Positions 31,803 to 41,030 are shown, numbered from the stretch's first letter. The stretch is DNA of 64,000 nucleotides from Anaerolineales bacterium (GCA_020634855.1 JACKAU010000006.1:434001-498000); one strand, 5' to 3'. The notes: a model not told the origin generated them from the letters alone. Made by a program: numbers and translations.

Positions 31803-33371
31803 ATGGATCAACTCTGGGATAACGTCAATAGTCCGGTGGAAAACTTTCCGGTCGAGATAGCTATTTTAGTGGTGATTGTCTTTCTGATATTGCTGGGTAC
31901 GCGGCAGCAAATCGGCGGCCATTTTGGCCTCAATCGCTACCCAAAGCTGGTGTGGATGATTGAATTGATCGGCTTTCCTGTTTTAATTGTAAGTGTTGTG
32001 GCTCTGCTGCGATCGATGTTTGCCAATTATCTACCGGGGACGGTTAGCGCCGACACCTTCGACAAAATTACGGCAACGCTGTTATGGTTGGCCGGCGGCT
32101 GGCTACTTAATCGCGCCTTGGAGTTATTCTTTTGGGAAGGCGCTTTCCGGCAGCTTTTCGACAACGAACAGGCGCCGCGCCTGCTGCGCGGCGTGGTTAC
32201 AGCCTCTATTTTCCTGCTAACCCTATACGGCGTGGCCACCTTTGTGTTCCAGCGCCAAACGACCGGTTTACTCATCTCAACCGGCATTATCGCCGGAGTA
32301 TTGGGCCTGGCGATGCAAAATACGCTGGCCGACCTCTTCTCCGGCCTGGCGGTGACGCTGGATCGCCCCTACAGCGTCGGTCATTGGATTGAACTGCCCA
32401 ATGGCGAGCTGGGACAGGTAGTTGATATCACCTGGAAATCCACCCGGCTGCGATCCTTCAACCACAGCATTTATATTATCCCCAATCGTCTGGCTTCGGA
32501 CAGTATCATCCATAATTACAATCTACCCAACAAAGCTTACTCAGCTTGGTTCACCGTCTCGGTCGATGCCGACGCGCCGCCGGTTTTGGTGCGTCGATTG
32601 CTGCTGGATGCCGTCTTGAAGTCATCGCGGGTGCTAAACGAGCCGCCGCCGGCCGTGCGCCTGTTCGATATGACCGGCCAGCCCTACCAATACCTGGTAT
32701 GGGTCTATTTTGAAGATTATATGGCCCAATTTATGGGTAAAGAGCAGCTTTTTATGAATATTTGGCTGGAATTTTCCAAAGTCGGCATCTCGCCGGCGGC
32801 TATTAAATACAGCGTCGGCACCCGCAACGAAAACATTCGCCCGGACATCCACATGGCTACCATCGTCGATGAACTGCGCCAGATCGATCTGTTTGCCTTC
32901 CTCTCCCCGGCCGAATTCCAATCTTTGGAAGCGGTTTGCCACAAAAGCGTCTACACCGCCGGCGATATTATTTTCGAAGCCGGCGCGGCCACCGAGTCGA
33001 TGTATATCGTGTCGTCGGGCATCGTTTCGATCAAACAAGCCGATCGCCACGGCCAACTCGTCGAATTGGAGCGCGTAGGGCCGGGCGGCTATTTTGGCGA
33101 GATGGCGCTGTTCACCGGCCAGCTTCGTTCGACCACCGTGCAGGCGGTGACGCTGTGTGAACTGATTGAAATTCCGCAAGCCGGTCTGGAGCCGGTGTTG
33201 CAGGCCCACCCCGATATTTTAGAGCAGCTCGGCCAAATAATGGCCACCCGCCGCGCCAAACAAACCGAAATCCTCGATGATCACGGCGAATCGACCAGCG
33301 CGATGATCATGCGCTCCGCTTCAGAGATTGTCGCCAAGATTCGCCACGCCTTTGGGGTGACAGTTGAGTAA
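31803..33371 (+). CDS. MscS-family mechanosensitive channel with a cyclic-nucleotide-binding domain
   Basis: A 522-residue inner-membrane channel. Four to five hydrophobic segments lie at about residues 18-35, 48-70, 90-107, 128-148 and 156-180; the last contains the pore-type helix GIIAGVLGLAMQNTLADLFSGLAVTLDRP. The MscS beta domain follows (VGHWIELPNGELGQVVDITWKSTRLRSFN). Residues ~362-480 are a cNMP-binding domain: LFAFLSPAEFQSLEAVC, GDIIFEAGAATESMYIVSSG and the phosphate-binding cassette GGYFGEMALFTGQLRSTTVQA. This architecture occurs in bacterial cyclic-nucleotide-gated channels of the MscS superfamily; whether it responds to tension, cAMP or both is open. AAAGGAGAA precedes the ATG. Confidence 0.92.
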   Translation: MDQLWDNVNSPVENFPVEIAILVVIVFLILLGTRQQIGGHFGLNRYPKLVWMIELIGFPVLIVSVVALLRSMFANYLPGTVSADTFDKITATLLWLAGGWLLNRALELFFWEGAFRQLFDNEQAPRLLRGVVTASIFLLTLYGVATFVFQRQTTGLLISTGIIAGVLGLAMQNTLADLFSGLAVTLDRPYSVGHWIELPNGELGQVVDITWKSTRLRSFNHSIYIIPNRLASDSIIHNYNLPNKAYSAWFTVSVDADAPPVLVRRLLLDAVLKSSRVLNEPPPAVRLFDMTGQPYQYLVWVYFEDYMAQFMGKEQLFMNIWLEFSKVGISPAAIKYSVGTRNENIRPDIHMATIVDELRQIDLFAFLSPAEFQSLEAVCHKSVYTAGDIIFEAGAATESMYIVSSGIVSIKQADRHGQLVELERVGPGGYFGEMALFTGQLRSTTVQAVTLCELIEIPQAGLEPVLQAHPDILEQLGQIMATRRAKQTEILDDHGESTSAMIMRSASEIVAKIRHAFGVTVE

Positions 33372-33982
33372 GGGGGAGGACAAGGGGGGATTGAGGGGAG
33401 AGTCCGCAGATAGTCACAGATGGTCACAGATTTTTATGAATTTTATTGCGTTGGGGGACGTGTGCTGGTCGTCAAAGATTGAAATCGATAGGATTTATGG
33501 GATTAGTATGATGAGGTCAATAGGTTTATCTTGAAAATCTTATTTATTCTAGCGATGGATTTCAATTGGGAAATAAGATTCGTTTCCGCCGAAAATATGC
33601 TATTTTTTCTCTTTCCTAATTTTAAGGATGGTTAGAAACAATTGATTGTTTATGAAACAAAACTTTGTAGCCAAGACTGGACTCAGAACGAAGAAGGATG
33701 TTATGATTAGATAGGAATAAAACTGTATGTGGCCACTTAAATAGATGTGTTGATAATCGAATTTCAACTTTATTATCAATCTCAATTCCTATTTCTTACT
33801 AAAGGCAGAGAACCATCTAACAAAAATTTATATACAAATCGCCAGTTTTACTTTTTGGTAAAAAGTTGCGCCTGTGAAGTTAATTTTGCCTGGTAAATAG
33901 CCTTGCCACCCCACAATTACAAAAGTTTTGGGTTTATTTGGCTATACAAGTAGCCAAACATTTACACATTTAGAGGAGAGAA
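33372..33982. other. AT-rich gene-free spacer with shared promoter module
   Basis: 611 bp without a supportable gene. It includes a partial CAGATAGTCACAGAT repeat (33407-33430), the promoter module described separately (33620-33707) and an 8-bp inverted repeat TTTGGCTA-TACAAG-TAGCCAAA (33937-33958) about 25 bp before the next start, a possible operator or leader hairpin. Base composition drops sharply compared with the preceding genes. Confidence 0.6.
33620..33707 (+). promoter_or_regulatory. shared promoter module, copy C (before the LAS-peptidase gene)
   Basis: TTTTAAGG (33620-33627), AACAATTG, TATGAAACAA (33651-33660), 17 bp, TGGACT (33678-33683), 18 bp, TATGAT (33702-33707) and TAG. The hexamers resemble -35 and -10 boxes. 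The same elements with identical 17- and 18-bp spacings occur at 37979-38067 and 40943-41030. Transcription would start near 33714 and give a ~270-nt leader to the ATG at 33983. Confidence 0.7.
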
Positions 33983-36116
33983 ATGAAAAAATTAATACTT
34001 ATGGATACGTCATTGAGAGTTTTTCAGAAGAGTTGTGTCATATTATTGTTAATCATGATCATACCTAGTACATCAATAATAGCTGCTCCCGATAGGTCTA
34101 ATGCAATAAGGTTATCAGTTTCACCTTGTTCTAACCAGAATTCTATCTATCTGCCACTAGTTATCAATTCAGGTATTTCTGGTAATTCAATACAGAGTTA
34201 TGTTCTGCAAGATGCGCCGCCCACCGAGGATGAGAAAGAACCCGTCTCACCGGGAATAATTAGTATTGCTGAAGTCTCAGAAACAACATTTAATCCTACA
34301 AACAGCACCGTTGAGTTTCAGGTTTCATCTTAAAATCACCTCTAATCCATCTGAAGCTGTCATATTGATTAACGATGAGGTAATTCAAGAGGATGCAGTA
34401 GAACTTTCCGACAACGCAATTTCATTGCCCCAATCGTTAAAGGAGGGCGTAACCACATCGTTCTTCTTGTCAATGACTCCGAAGGTAACCAATTAGTTTC
34501 TGAAGCAACCCTATGGGCAGGGAGTAACACGCTTAACGTCAAAGTGATCGATGAAAACAATCAACCTGTGTCCAATGCCACTGTAACGGTTAACCTGGCT
34601 GATGACCAGAATGTTAATGCTACTATTTTGACCGATCCCAATGGCCTAGCAAAACTTGAAAATATTCCTGCCAGAACAGTCTTTCTAACGGCCAAAGATA
34701 ATAATAATCGTTTTGCTTCACTGGCTACAACAGGAGATACGGGGATATAACACTATCACTCCAAGGTTTTGATACACTTAGTACAATTGACAATAACGAT
34801 TTTAGTCTTGGCACCAGTGGTTGGAATATTGGAACGGCGCCCGTTCAGATTATCCAACATGTCGAAGGATTGGTGCCTAATTTTCAAACCTCAGCAACTG
34901 ATATGGATCTGATGTTAAATACCTCGGGGAAGGTCAGCAATCGATTTCAAGAACCTTTAAACCTAAGTCCAATGTAAAAAATGTTACAGTTCGTTATCGA
35001 TTTATTACAAGTGAAGTTCCAGGTGGATATTTTGGTACTGAATTTAATGACTATTTCAATATTTCGATCCGAAGTCAACTTGCAGGAACTTCGATTTTGG
35101 AGAGTAACAGCATGAACGGACTAGGTCTAGGTGCGTTTGATTCATCAGGTGCTACAGAATGGCGTGAAACACCACTATCTGTCGATAAGGATGATACAAT
35201 TCAAGTTGATATTGCTGTGGCCAATGTAGCAGATGGACTTTATGATTCCCCAGGTTGTTGTGGATCTGGTTCAAGAAAAAAATTATCAATTACATCTTTG
35301 GCTCTAAATGATATAGATAATCGGAAGCTCAAGTATCTGAGTACAGCTCCTCATAGTTATTTCGGAGGAAATACCCGCGTTCACGGCACGATAACAGTAG
35401 AAGGCGACAAGGACGATGAACTTCAATCTTTAGTACTTGAAATTATCCAGGGTGGTAATGTTGTTGCCACAGCTAATTTGGCAACAGACGCAAAAACACA
35501 ATTGCTTGAGCCATTTGGAGAAGATGAAAAAGTTGAAATCACTACCTCGCAACTGCTGTTTGAACTGCCCTCAGCTCAGGCCGCTAATATAAATGGCGCT
35601 ACAAATGGCACATTGAGCCTTCGAGTTAAAGCTAAATCCAGTTCTGGAGAAGAGGCAACAAAAGATTTTGGAGCGGTTGAAATTCTTGTGCGCTATACTA
35701 ATTCAAATCGTTATGGTTTACGAGATGGTAACCAAGGTGGTGATGATTGGATAAAACCAAGCGTTAAAACCATTATAGAACATTTCTCAAATATCACAGT
35801 TGGCGATATGAGTAACATGAATGGTGGTAAATTTTCGCCCCATAGTACTCATCAAGACGGCAGACACGTTGACGGATGGTTTAATGGTTATAATGCCCGC
35901 GATGCCGCAACGGCGGCAACGATTATTTCGCATCTCAATGATGCCACCTATGGCTCCAAAATACTCACTGTCTATGTAACATATCAACAAACCAACACAA
36001 ATGCATTTTGGAATGCTATTAAAAATGTAACATTAAACGATGGGCGGATGGCGAAAGATGTAATAAAGCCCATTAACGGCCATACTACTCACTTTCATTG
36101 GATTATCGCGCCCTAA
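33983..36116 (+). pseudogene. secreted LAS-type metallopeptidase-domain protein, four frameshifts
   Basis: Five consecutive open segments in changing frames encode one ~710-residue secreted protein. Segment 1 (33983-34330) has a signal peptide and the motif IYLPLVINS. Then come SNPSEAVILINDEV, a carboxypeptidase-regulatory/Big-1-like domain (VIDENNQPVSNATVTVNLAD ... PNGLAKLENIP), a beta-rich region, and a C-terminal domain with VGDMSNMNGGKFSPHSTHQD (first 20 residues), GRHVDGWFNGYN and GHTTHFHWII. SxHxxGxxxD plus HxH is the zinc pattern of LAS (MepA/M15-like) murein peptidases. Shifts lie near 34332, 34445, 34742 and 34927; the last three are cured by adding one G to a short G run. The gene is either decayed or affected by homopolymer sequencing errors. 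GAGGAGAG precedes the ATG. Confidence 0.75.
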
Positions 36117-36468
36117 ATAACCATGTGAACATCTGATGCAGGTCCGTTAAGTAGTGTCTTTTTGGCAACGAGAAGGTTACAGTATTTAGCGAAGCTAAAA
36201 AAGATAAAAATGGTGAATCTAAGGAGCTTATATAGTTGACCGGATGGGATTTAAGATCGAAAGGAATAGATAGCACGCCTCCATTAGTTTTGATTTCCCG
36301 AAACCGCACAGGCGAAACGAGATAAGGCGACCAGGTTGGAATAGGGTAGCTGATTGGTCCAAAAACAGAACACACAGTATGAATGGATTTGAGAGTGCTA
36401 TAATCCGTTCGTACTGTGCCTACTATTCTAAGATTCCTTAAAGATTAACTGTATGGATGATCTTATCG
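36117..36468. other. gene-free spacer, 352 bp
   Basis: Between convergent genes. Frames on both strands are short and show no family resemblance. A TATAAT at 36399-36404 has no -35 partner and points toward the 3' end of a minus-strand gene, so it is probably chance. Nothing else recognised. Confidence 0.4.
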
Positions 36469-37185
36469 CTAACTCAAAGCACCATTCCCCGCCCTCGACA
36501 CCCGTTTGACCACCTTAAACCCCCACTTCTCCAAATCATGGGTGATCCGGTAATTAAACCGACGAGAGATGAGAAACACGCCGGCGGCGCGGAGGCATTC
36601 GGTCATTTGCCGGGATAAAGCGTAGCCGATGGCGTTGCTTTTCTTGCGACGCGTGTAACCGGCCCGACTGGCCGCCTGAATGGCTTTGATCTCATCCCGC
36701 AAGACAATGACGTCCTCTAAGTTGGGCCGGGTTAGGCGTAAGGCCGCCGGCCGGCTCAACTCCTGCTTGATGTAGATGGATAACAAGGCCATCCGCCCGG
36801 TGCGACCGCGCGGCCAGATGATATGGCCGGTGGTTTGCTTCAGATCAAAGCCCCATTCCTCCATCCGGTATGGTTCGTCCAAAAGGTGGACCCGCAAGCA
36901 AAAGTACATCTCTTCGATCAATTTTTGGGCGTGACGATCCAGCACTTTGAGCGATTCAGAGGCGACGGTGCGTTGGGCCTCGCTTTGCTGCCGATCCTGC
37001 TGGTAGGCCGGGCATTGAGCCAGCAGTTCGATTAATTCGGCGGTATAGGGGCATTGTTGGGCCGGGGGTAAGGTTAGATCATAAACCACAAAGGCTTCGG
37101 CCAGTTGGTGGACCTTATCGCGCTCTCTGGCCTCCGGCAGTTCAACGTGATAAGGACTTTTAGCGTCGATGGTGCAGCGATACAC
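36469..37185 (-). CDS. hypothetical protein, 238 residues
   Basis: No family recognised. The protein is basic at the C-terminus, lacks a signal peptide or membrane segment, and is predicted largely helical. A weak internal echo is seen: YRMEEWGFDLKQTTGHIIWP (first 20, ~residues 112-131) and NYRITHDLEKWGFKVVKRVS (~210-229), both W-G-F followed by a basic/beta stretch. GYTRRKKSNAIGYALSRQMTE (~180) could contact nucleic acid. Codon use and GC content match the core genes rather than the AT-rich peptidase gene next to it. It stands alone, convergent with its left neighbour. A start at the ATG at 37185 has GGAG in front (CCAGGAGATAACCCG). Confidence 0.6.
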   Translation of the reverse strand: MYRCTIDAKSPYHVELPEARERDKVHQLAEAFVVYDLTLPPAQQCPYTAELIELLAQCPAYQQDRQQSEAQRTVASESLKVLDRHAQKLIEEMYFCLRVHLLDEPYRMEEWGFDLKQTTGHIIWPRGRTGRMALLSIYIKQELSRPAALRLTRPNLEDVIVLRDEIKAIQAASRAGYTRRKKSNAIGYALSRQMTECLRAAGVFLISRRFNYRITHDLEKWGFKVVKRVSRAGNGALS

Positions 37186-37260
37186 GGGTTATCTCCTGGT
37201 AGTAATAATGAAGTCGGATCGGACACCATATCTCCATTGACTCCCAATTTTGACGCCCCT

Positions 37261-37354
37261 GACCGCCGACTACCGACGGTTGACCGCCGAATTTGATGAG
37301 CCGCCGGTTCTTCGCCGGTCAGTGGTCGGCGAGCGGCGGTCTACCGGCTAAACG
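37261..37354. repeat. GACCGCCGA palindromic repeat, copy 1
   Basis: GACCGCCGACTACCGACGGT (from 37261), TTGACCGCCGAATTTGATGA and GCGAGCGGCGGTCTACCGGC (to 37350) form a long GC-rich hairpin. The reverse complement of a diverged copy is at 46241-46340, sharing TTGACCGCCGAATTT and AGCGGCGGTCTACCGG. A short related piece follows the tandem array near 37833-37851. Confidence 0.75.
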
Positions 37355-37539
37355 TCAGCTTCAGAGGAGCATTTCCGTCAATTTGAACGGGTGTCCGTTA
37401 GCGAATTACCGTATTACGATCAGTATATCGCCTCTTAAGGAATATGTCTACCGCAGCGACTTATTTTACGCGGCTAACCCCTTCGCGCCTCATTTTTGAC
37501 CCCCATTTCGACCAAAACCCGCTAATTTTCGACGAAATC

Positions 37540-37828
37540 AACCCTTCCGGCAGAAGAACGGTCGATTTCGCTCGGATTTGGACCGTTCTTCCAGGCGAAT
37601 AGTCGATTTCGCTCGAATTCGAACCGTTCTTCCGGGCGAACGGGGCTATGCAGCCGGATTCGGACCGTTCTTCCGGGCGAACGGTCTTATGCAGCGGGAT
37701 TCGAACCGTTCTTCCAGGCGAACGGTCTTGTGCAGCTAGATTCGGACCGTTCTTCTAGACGAACGCTCTTGTGCAGCCGGATTCGGACCGTTCTTCCGGG
37801 CGAACGGTCTTGTGCCGCCAAATTTAGG
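37540..37828. repeat. 41-bp tandem repeat array, about seven units
   Basis: The word ACCGTTCTTCC recurs with CCGTTC starting at 37583, 37624, 37665, 37706, 37747 and 37788, exactly 41 bp apart, with a diverged unit before 37583. Each unit holds a hairpin CCGTTC-TTCCGGGC-GAACGG (with variants) and a ~21-bp connector such as TCTTGTGCAGCCGGATTCGG. The connectors are themselves repeats, with the first two units differing more (GTCGATTTCGCTCGAATTCG). 41 is not a multiple of three, so it is not a coding repeat. It lies in the 1.18-kb gene-free stretch 37186-38363. Confidence 0.92.
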
Positions 37829-37978
37829 GCCGATGAGCGGCGATCGGCGGGAAGTGGGGGAAAATTAACCATGAAGGGCAGAAGGACATGATAGAGTTTT
37901 TTATTATTCTTCATGCCCTTCTGCCCTCTCATGGTGGATTATTTTTGGGTCGATGAAATGTTACGCTTTGTTATTACT

Positions 37979-38067
37979 TTTTAAGGTTGGCTGTGAAAGA
38001 ATTGTGCGCTAATGAAACAAATTTTTGGGGTTGAGGGTGGACTTAGGGTGAAAAAGGGTGGTATGAT
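37979..38067 (+). promoter_or_regulatory. shared promoter module, copy A (before the pentapeptide/PKD gene)
   Basis: TTTTAAGG (37979-37986), GAATTGTGCGCT, AATGAAACAA (38011-38020), 17 bp, TGGACT (38038-38043), 18 bp, TATGAT (38062-38067), TAG. The spacing between the last three elements is identical to copies B and C. The predicted leader to the ATG at 38364 is about 290 nt; no gene is seen within it. Confidence 0.7.
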
Positions 38068-38363
38068 TAGAATGGGGGACAGTTGTGTGGAAAGATTCCG
38101 CTTTTTCTCTAGATGTCCTTGTCACAACAACACAGATAACCGAAAAAATTGTCCTAATTCCTCTATTAATCAAACTTGTCCCCGGCGTTGTTAAACAAAA
38201 ATATGTAATGGCTGTTCATTAATTAGCACGGCCTCCCTGACTAAGTAATTGATCATATAGTCTATTCTTGCTTTGGTCGCGTCAGATGAATACCTATAAC
38301 AATAGGTCATTCCGTTTAATCACCCTAGTTTAATCCTTATCTTAATTCAAATTGGGAGAAGAG

Positions 38364-40043
38364 ATGGGTTTTATCCAAGATGCATACTATCGTTTTTTGA
38401 TTTGGTTAGGCGCTGAACCTCCAGAGGAGTATGAGGAGAATCGCAATGATGGCGTGGATAAAAATGTACTTCCTTCCCTCTTGGGAGTAATAGGGGGGTT
38501 CTTTTTATTGCTATCCTTGTGTAGTCTCTTGTTATTTTTATCCAGACTATCTTCACCGGAGGTTCAGGCGTCCGAAATTCAGCCGGCGGGGCTAGAATGT
38601 CCCATTCGACCTGGGGAAGACCAAAGTGGGGCCGATTTTTCCGGCGTCAACTGCCACAACGCAGACATAAGCGAAGCCATTCTGACCAATGCTAATTTGA
38701 GCGGGGCCAACTTAAGTCTGGCCAATTTAAGTAGCGTTGATTTGAGTGGAGCCGATCTTTTCGCGACTGATTTGAGCGGAGCTAATCTATTCGCGGCTGA
38801 TTTGAGTGGCGCTAATCTAACTGCGGCCGTTTTGACTGATGCTGATTTGAATGAGGCCAATCTGTCGGGAACGATCATCGATCCCCTCCCCCCCTCTCTA
38901 GCTCAAGCCACTAGAGTACCTGAGTCAACTCCAACTGGAGTTACTACTCCGGCATCTTGTGAAAATAACATCCCGCCCACAGCAGATCTTATCGCAGACC
39001 CTAATCCGGCGATGAGGGGTAAGGGACAGGCTCCGGTAACCTTTGATGCGTCCGGATCATTCGATCCGGATGGAATCATAGTCGATTACACTTGGGATTT
39101 TGGCGATGGTAGCCATCCGCAGAGTAGTTCCAATCCAACCACGTTATACGGTTATACCAAACAAGGTTCTTATCGAACTAAGGTGATGGTAAGGGATAAC
39201 TGCAACGCAACCGCTGAAGCCGCTGTCGAGGTGACTGTTGTTGGTCCAACTCCACCATCTTTGAGCAACATCAGTGGCGCTGATGAGCAAAGTCATTTTG
39301 TAACTGCGGTAGCCAGGCCAATTCCCGCTTCAATACGTGTAACCCCGGCTGCTACAGACCAAATTACTATGGCTCAAGACAATAAAACCGATCTCCGGGA
39401 AACGTTTAGCGCGACTTCTGGTAATCAGAATAATGTTCAACCTACACAAGAAAATATAGTTGTTCAATATGAATGGCCTTCAGAAATGGAACTAACCGAA
39501 AGACCTAAAAAAGTAAAGGTTACGCTATTAAAAACTTCAGCGGGATTTAGGCTAATACAACACCATAATGGAGAAAGTAACAAAGAATCAGAGCTTGTTA
39601 CCCCTATACCCATTCCGCAAAGTACACCGGAAGCCCCTATTGAATTTGCCTACGGCTCTGAATACCAAGCCTATGTTGTCGCTCAGTTAAAGACAAAGGA
39701 TTTTTATGTAGAACAAAAAACACCAGGGGGTGAAGAACAATCGCTCCGATATGACAGGATTGATTGGGAGTGGGAAATTCGTCCCAAGGTTGAGGGCGAA
39801 AGAACAATCGAAATATATATTGATGTTGTCTGGAAAGCACGTCAAGAGCAACACCCTGCCATAAGAGAGCCTTTATGGAAATCAACCACTCTTCTTATTC
39901 TCGTTACCAATCCATGGCTATCGAGATTTCAATTAGTTGTTGGCTTCGTGGTCAATGCTGCGATTGGTTCGGTAATTAACGTCCCATGGATAATTGGCAA
40001 AACGAAAAAATGGGTATACAAAGGTAAAAAACAAAAGAATTAA
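38364..40043 (+). CDS. membrane-anchored pentapeptide-repeat and PKD-domain protein
   Basis: A 559-residue protein. Residues ~1-30 are cytoplasmic, and a hydrophobic helix at ~38-62 (LPSLLGVIGGFFLLLSLCSL) anchors it. Residues ~88-155 are about fourteen pentapeptide repeats A(D/N)LSG (ANLSGANLSLANLSS, ADLSGANLTAA), a right-handed quadrilateral beta helix. A PKD domain follows (~190-280; VTFDASGSFDPDGIIVDYTW and DFGDGS). The remaining ~220 residues are beta-rich and unassigned, and a second hydrophobic segment (~518-540) with a basic tail ends the protein. This suggests an extracytoplasmic domain between two membrane anchors. The ATG at 38364 has GGGAGAAG in front. Expression from the shared promoter module is inferred. 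Function unknown. Confidence 0.85.
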   Translation: MGFIQDAYYRFLIWLGAEPPEEYEENRNDGVDKNVLPSLLGVIGGFFLLLSLCSLLLFLSRLSSPEVQASEIQPAGLECPIRPGEDQSGADFSGVNCHNADISEAILTNANLSGANLSLANLSSVDLSGADLFATDLSGANLFAADLSGANLTAAVLTDADLNEANLSGTIIDPLPPSLAQATRVPESTPTGVTTPASCENNIPPTADLIADPNPAMRGKGQAPVTFDASGSFDPDGIIVDYTWDFGDGSHPQSSSNPTTLYGYTKQGSYRTKVMVRDNCNATAEAAVEVTVVGPTPPSLSNISGADEQSHFVTAVARPIPASIRVTPAATDQITMAQDNKTDLRETFSATSGNQNNVQPTQENIVVQYEWPSEMELTERPKKVKVTLLKTSAGFRLIQHHNGESNKESELVTPIPIPQSTPEAPIEFAYGSEYQAYVVAQLKTKDFYVEQKTPGGEEQSLRYDRIDWEWEIRPKVEGERTIEIYIDVVWKARQEQHPAIREPLWKSTTLLILVTNPWLSRFQLVVGFVVNAAIGSVINVPWIIGKTKKWVYKGKKQKN

Positions 40044-40474
40044 GTTGTAGGTTGGGTTGAAGGGGCTAAATTCGAGCTACCATTGTCTAACGTGTTGGGT
40101 TTCGCCGGAAATTCTGCGGCTCCAACCGGGAATGAAACCCAACCGTCGCCCGCTAACCGATAAGATTACCGGCTCACCCCATCCTACGCCTGGTTTACCG
40201 TTCCGATAAAGAGAGGTTAAAAATATGCACCTCTTGGCCATCGAACCGGAAATTTTAACGCCAGCGGCGCAAACGACGCGAAAGACGCAAGCGTTTTACT
40301 ATTTTTCTTTTGCGTCTCTTGCGTCTGTAGCGACTTTAGCGTTAAATCCTTTTTGGCCGCAGGTAGCTCTGCCCGTTGGGCAACAACATCGCGAATTAGA
40401 CCATTCACCCCAACTTCCCCCTGATACAGTCCTATTTTTTGATAAGAAACTTTGTTCACGCCTCCATTTAACCT
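40044..40474. other. gene-free spacer with GACGCAAAG-type palindrome
   Basis: The spacer contains a repeat of TTGGGTTTCGCCGG / CCGGGAATGAAACCCAAC (about 40094-40142) and a long palindrome from ATTTTAACGCC (40251) to GCGTTAAATCC (40349), whose arms read GGCGCAAACGACGCGAAAGA and TTTTGCGTCTCTTGCGTCTG. A frame crossing this repeat (40225-40488) is not considered a gene. No promoter module is present here. Confidence 0.6.
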
Positions 40475-40879
40475 ATGCCCAAACGTAAAAAGCCTTCCTC
40501 GCCCCCTTCTCGGCTAAAACAGTTCGCCGATTATCCTATCTTTTCAATTTCTGTAAGTAGTTGGTTGTTCATAGGGACTATTTTTGCGGTGTCGGCAGCG
40601 CTTTATTATTTACTGGTCTTGCGTGAGTACAGTACCCCAACTATCGAAACTTTTGCGGCGGAAGTGACGGCTGTCTGGACACAACCCTATGAAAGCGACA
40701 CGGGCGGCGGCGTAATCTATCGGGTTGCTCTGAAGCGCGATGATCAGGAAATGAAATGCAGCGTTCCGCCTATTCTCGTCCATTTATGGCGTGATCTTGA
40801 AATTGGGCAGGAATATGAATTCGAGGTCAGTTTGACCCGGAGTCGATGTTTTATTAATGCGGTCACACCGCTTGAATAG
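40475..40879 (+). CDS. small membrane protein, hypothetical
   Basis: 134 residues. A basic N-terminus (MPKRKKPSSPPSRLKQF) precedes one transmembrane helix at ~25-50 (ISVSSWLFIGTIFAVSAALYY, first 20), then a ~80-residue beta-rich outside domain (AAEVTAVWTQPYESDTGGGV, VALKRDDQEMKC, LEIGQEYEFEVSLTRSRCF) with two Cys residues. The soluble part resembles the small OB-like or DUF3592-like domains of other Chloroflexota membrane proteins but no family is certain. The ATG at 40475 has no strong ribosome binding site. Confidence 0.55.
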   Translation: MPKRKKPSSPPSRLKQFADYPIFSISVSSWLFIGTIFAVSAALYYLLVLREYSTPTIETFAAEVTAVWTQPYESDTGGGVIYRVALKRDDQEMKCSVPPILVHLWRDLEIGQEYEFEVSLTRSRCFINAVTPLE

Positions 40880-40942
40880 GTTTAAACTGCCTTCATTTCA
40901 AGCCATATGGGGAATAATGCATCTCAAATAGGGCCTCTCAAA

Positions 40943-41030
40943 TTTTAAGGTCGGCATGTAACAATTGTTCGCTAATAAAACAACGTGTTGCCCAATTAGA
41001 TGGACTTAAAGCGAGAAAAAGTGATATGAT
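40943..41030 (+). promoter_or_regulatory. shared promoter module, copy B (before the RDD gene)
   Basis: TTTTAAGG (40943-40950), AACAATTGTTCGCT, AATAAAACAA (40974-40983), 17 bp, TGGACT (41001-41006), 18 bp, TATGAT (41025-41030), AAG. The leader to the ATG at 41161 is about 125 nt. This is the copy closest to its gene and probably drives the RDD and ELWxxDGT genes together. Confidence 0.7.

Noticed and set aside
36399..36404. Promoter from TATAAT
   Set aside because: No -35 element and no gene downstream on that strand.
37540..37828. CRISPR array
   Set aside because: The 41-bp rhythm looks similar, but the connectors between hairpins are repeats of each other rather than unique spacers, and no cas gene is in the window.
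37687..37932. 81-codon minus-strand frame
   Set aside because: It reads through the tandem array; its C-terminal half is only the translated repeat.
40225..40488. 87-codon plus-strand frame
   Set aside because: It crosses the palindromic GACGCAAAG-type repeat and overlaps the start of the 134-residue gene; composition is not protein-like.
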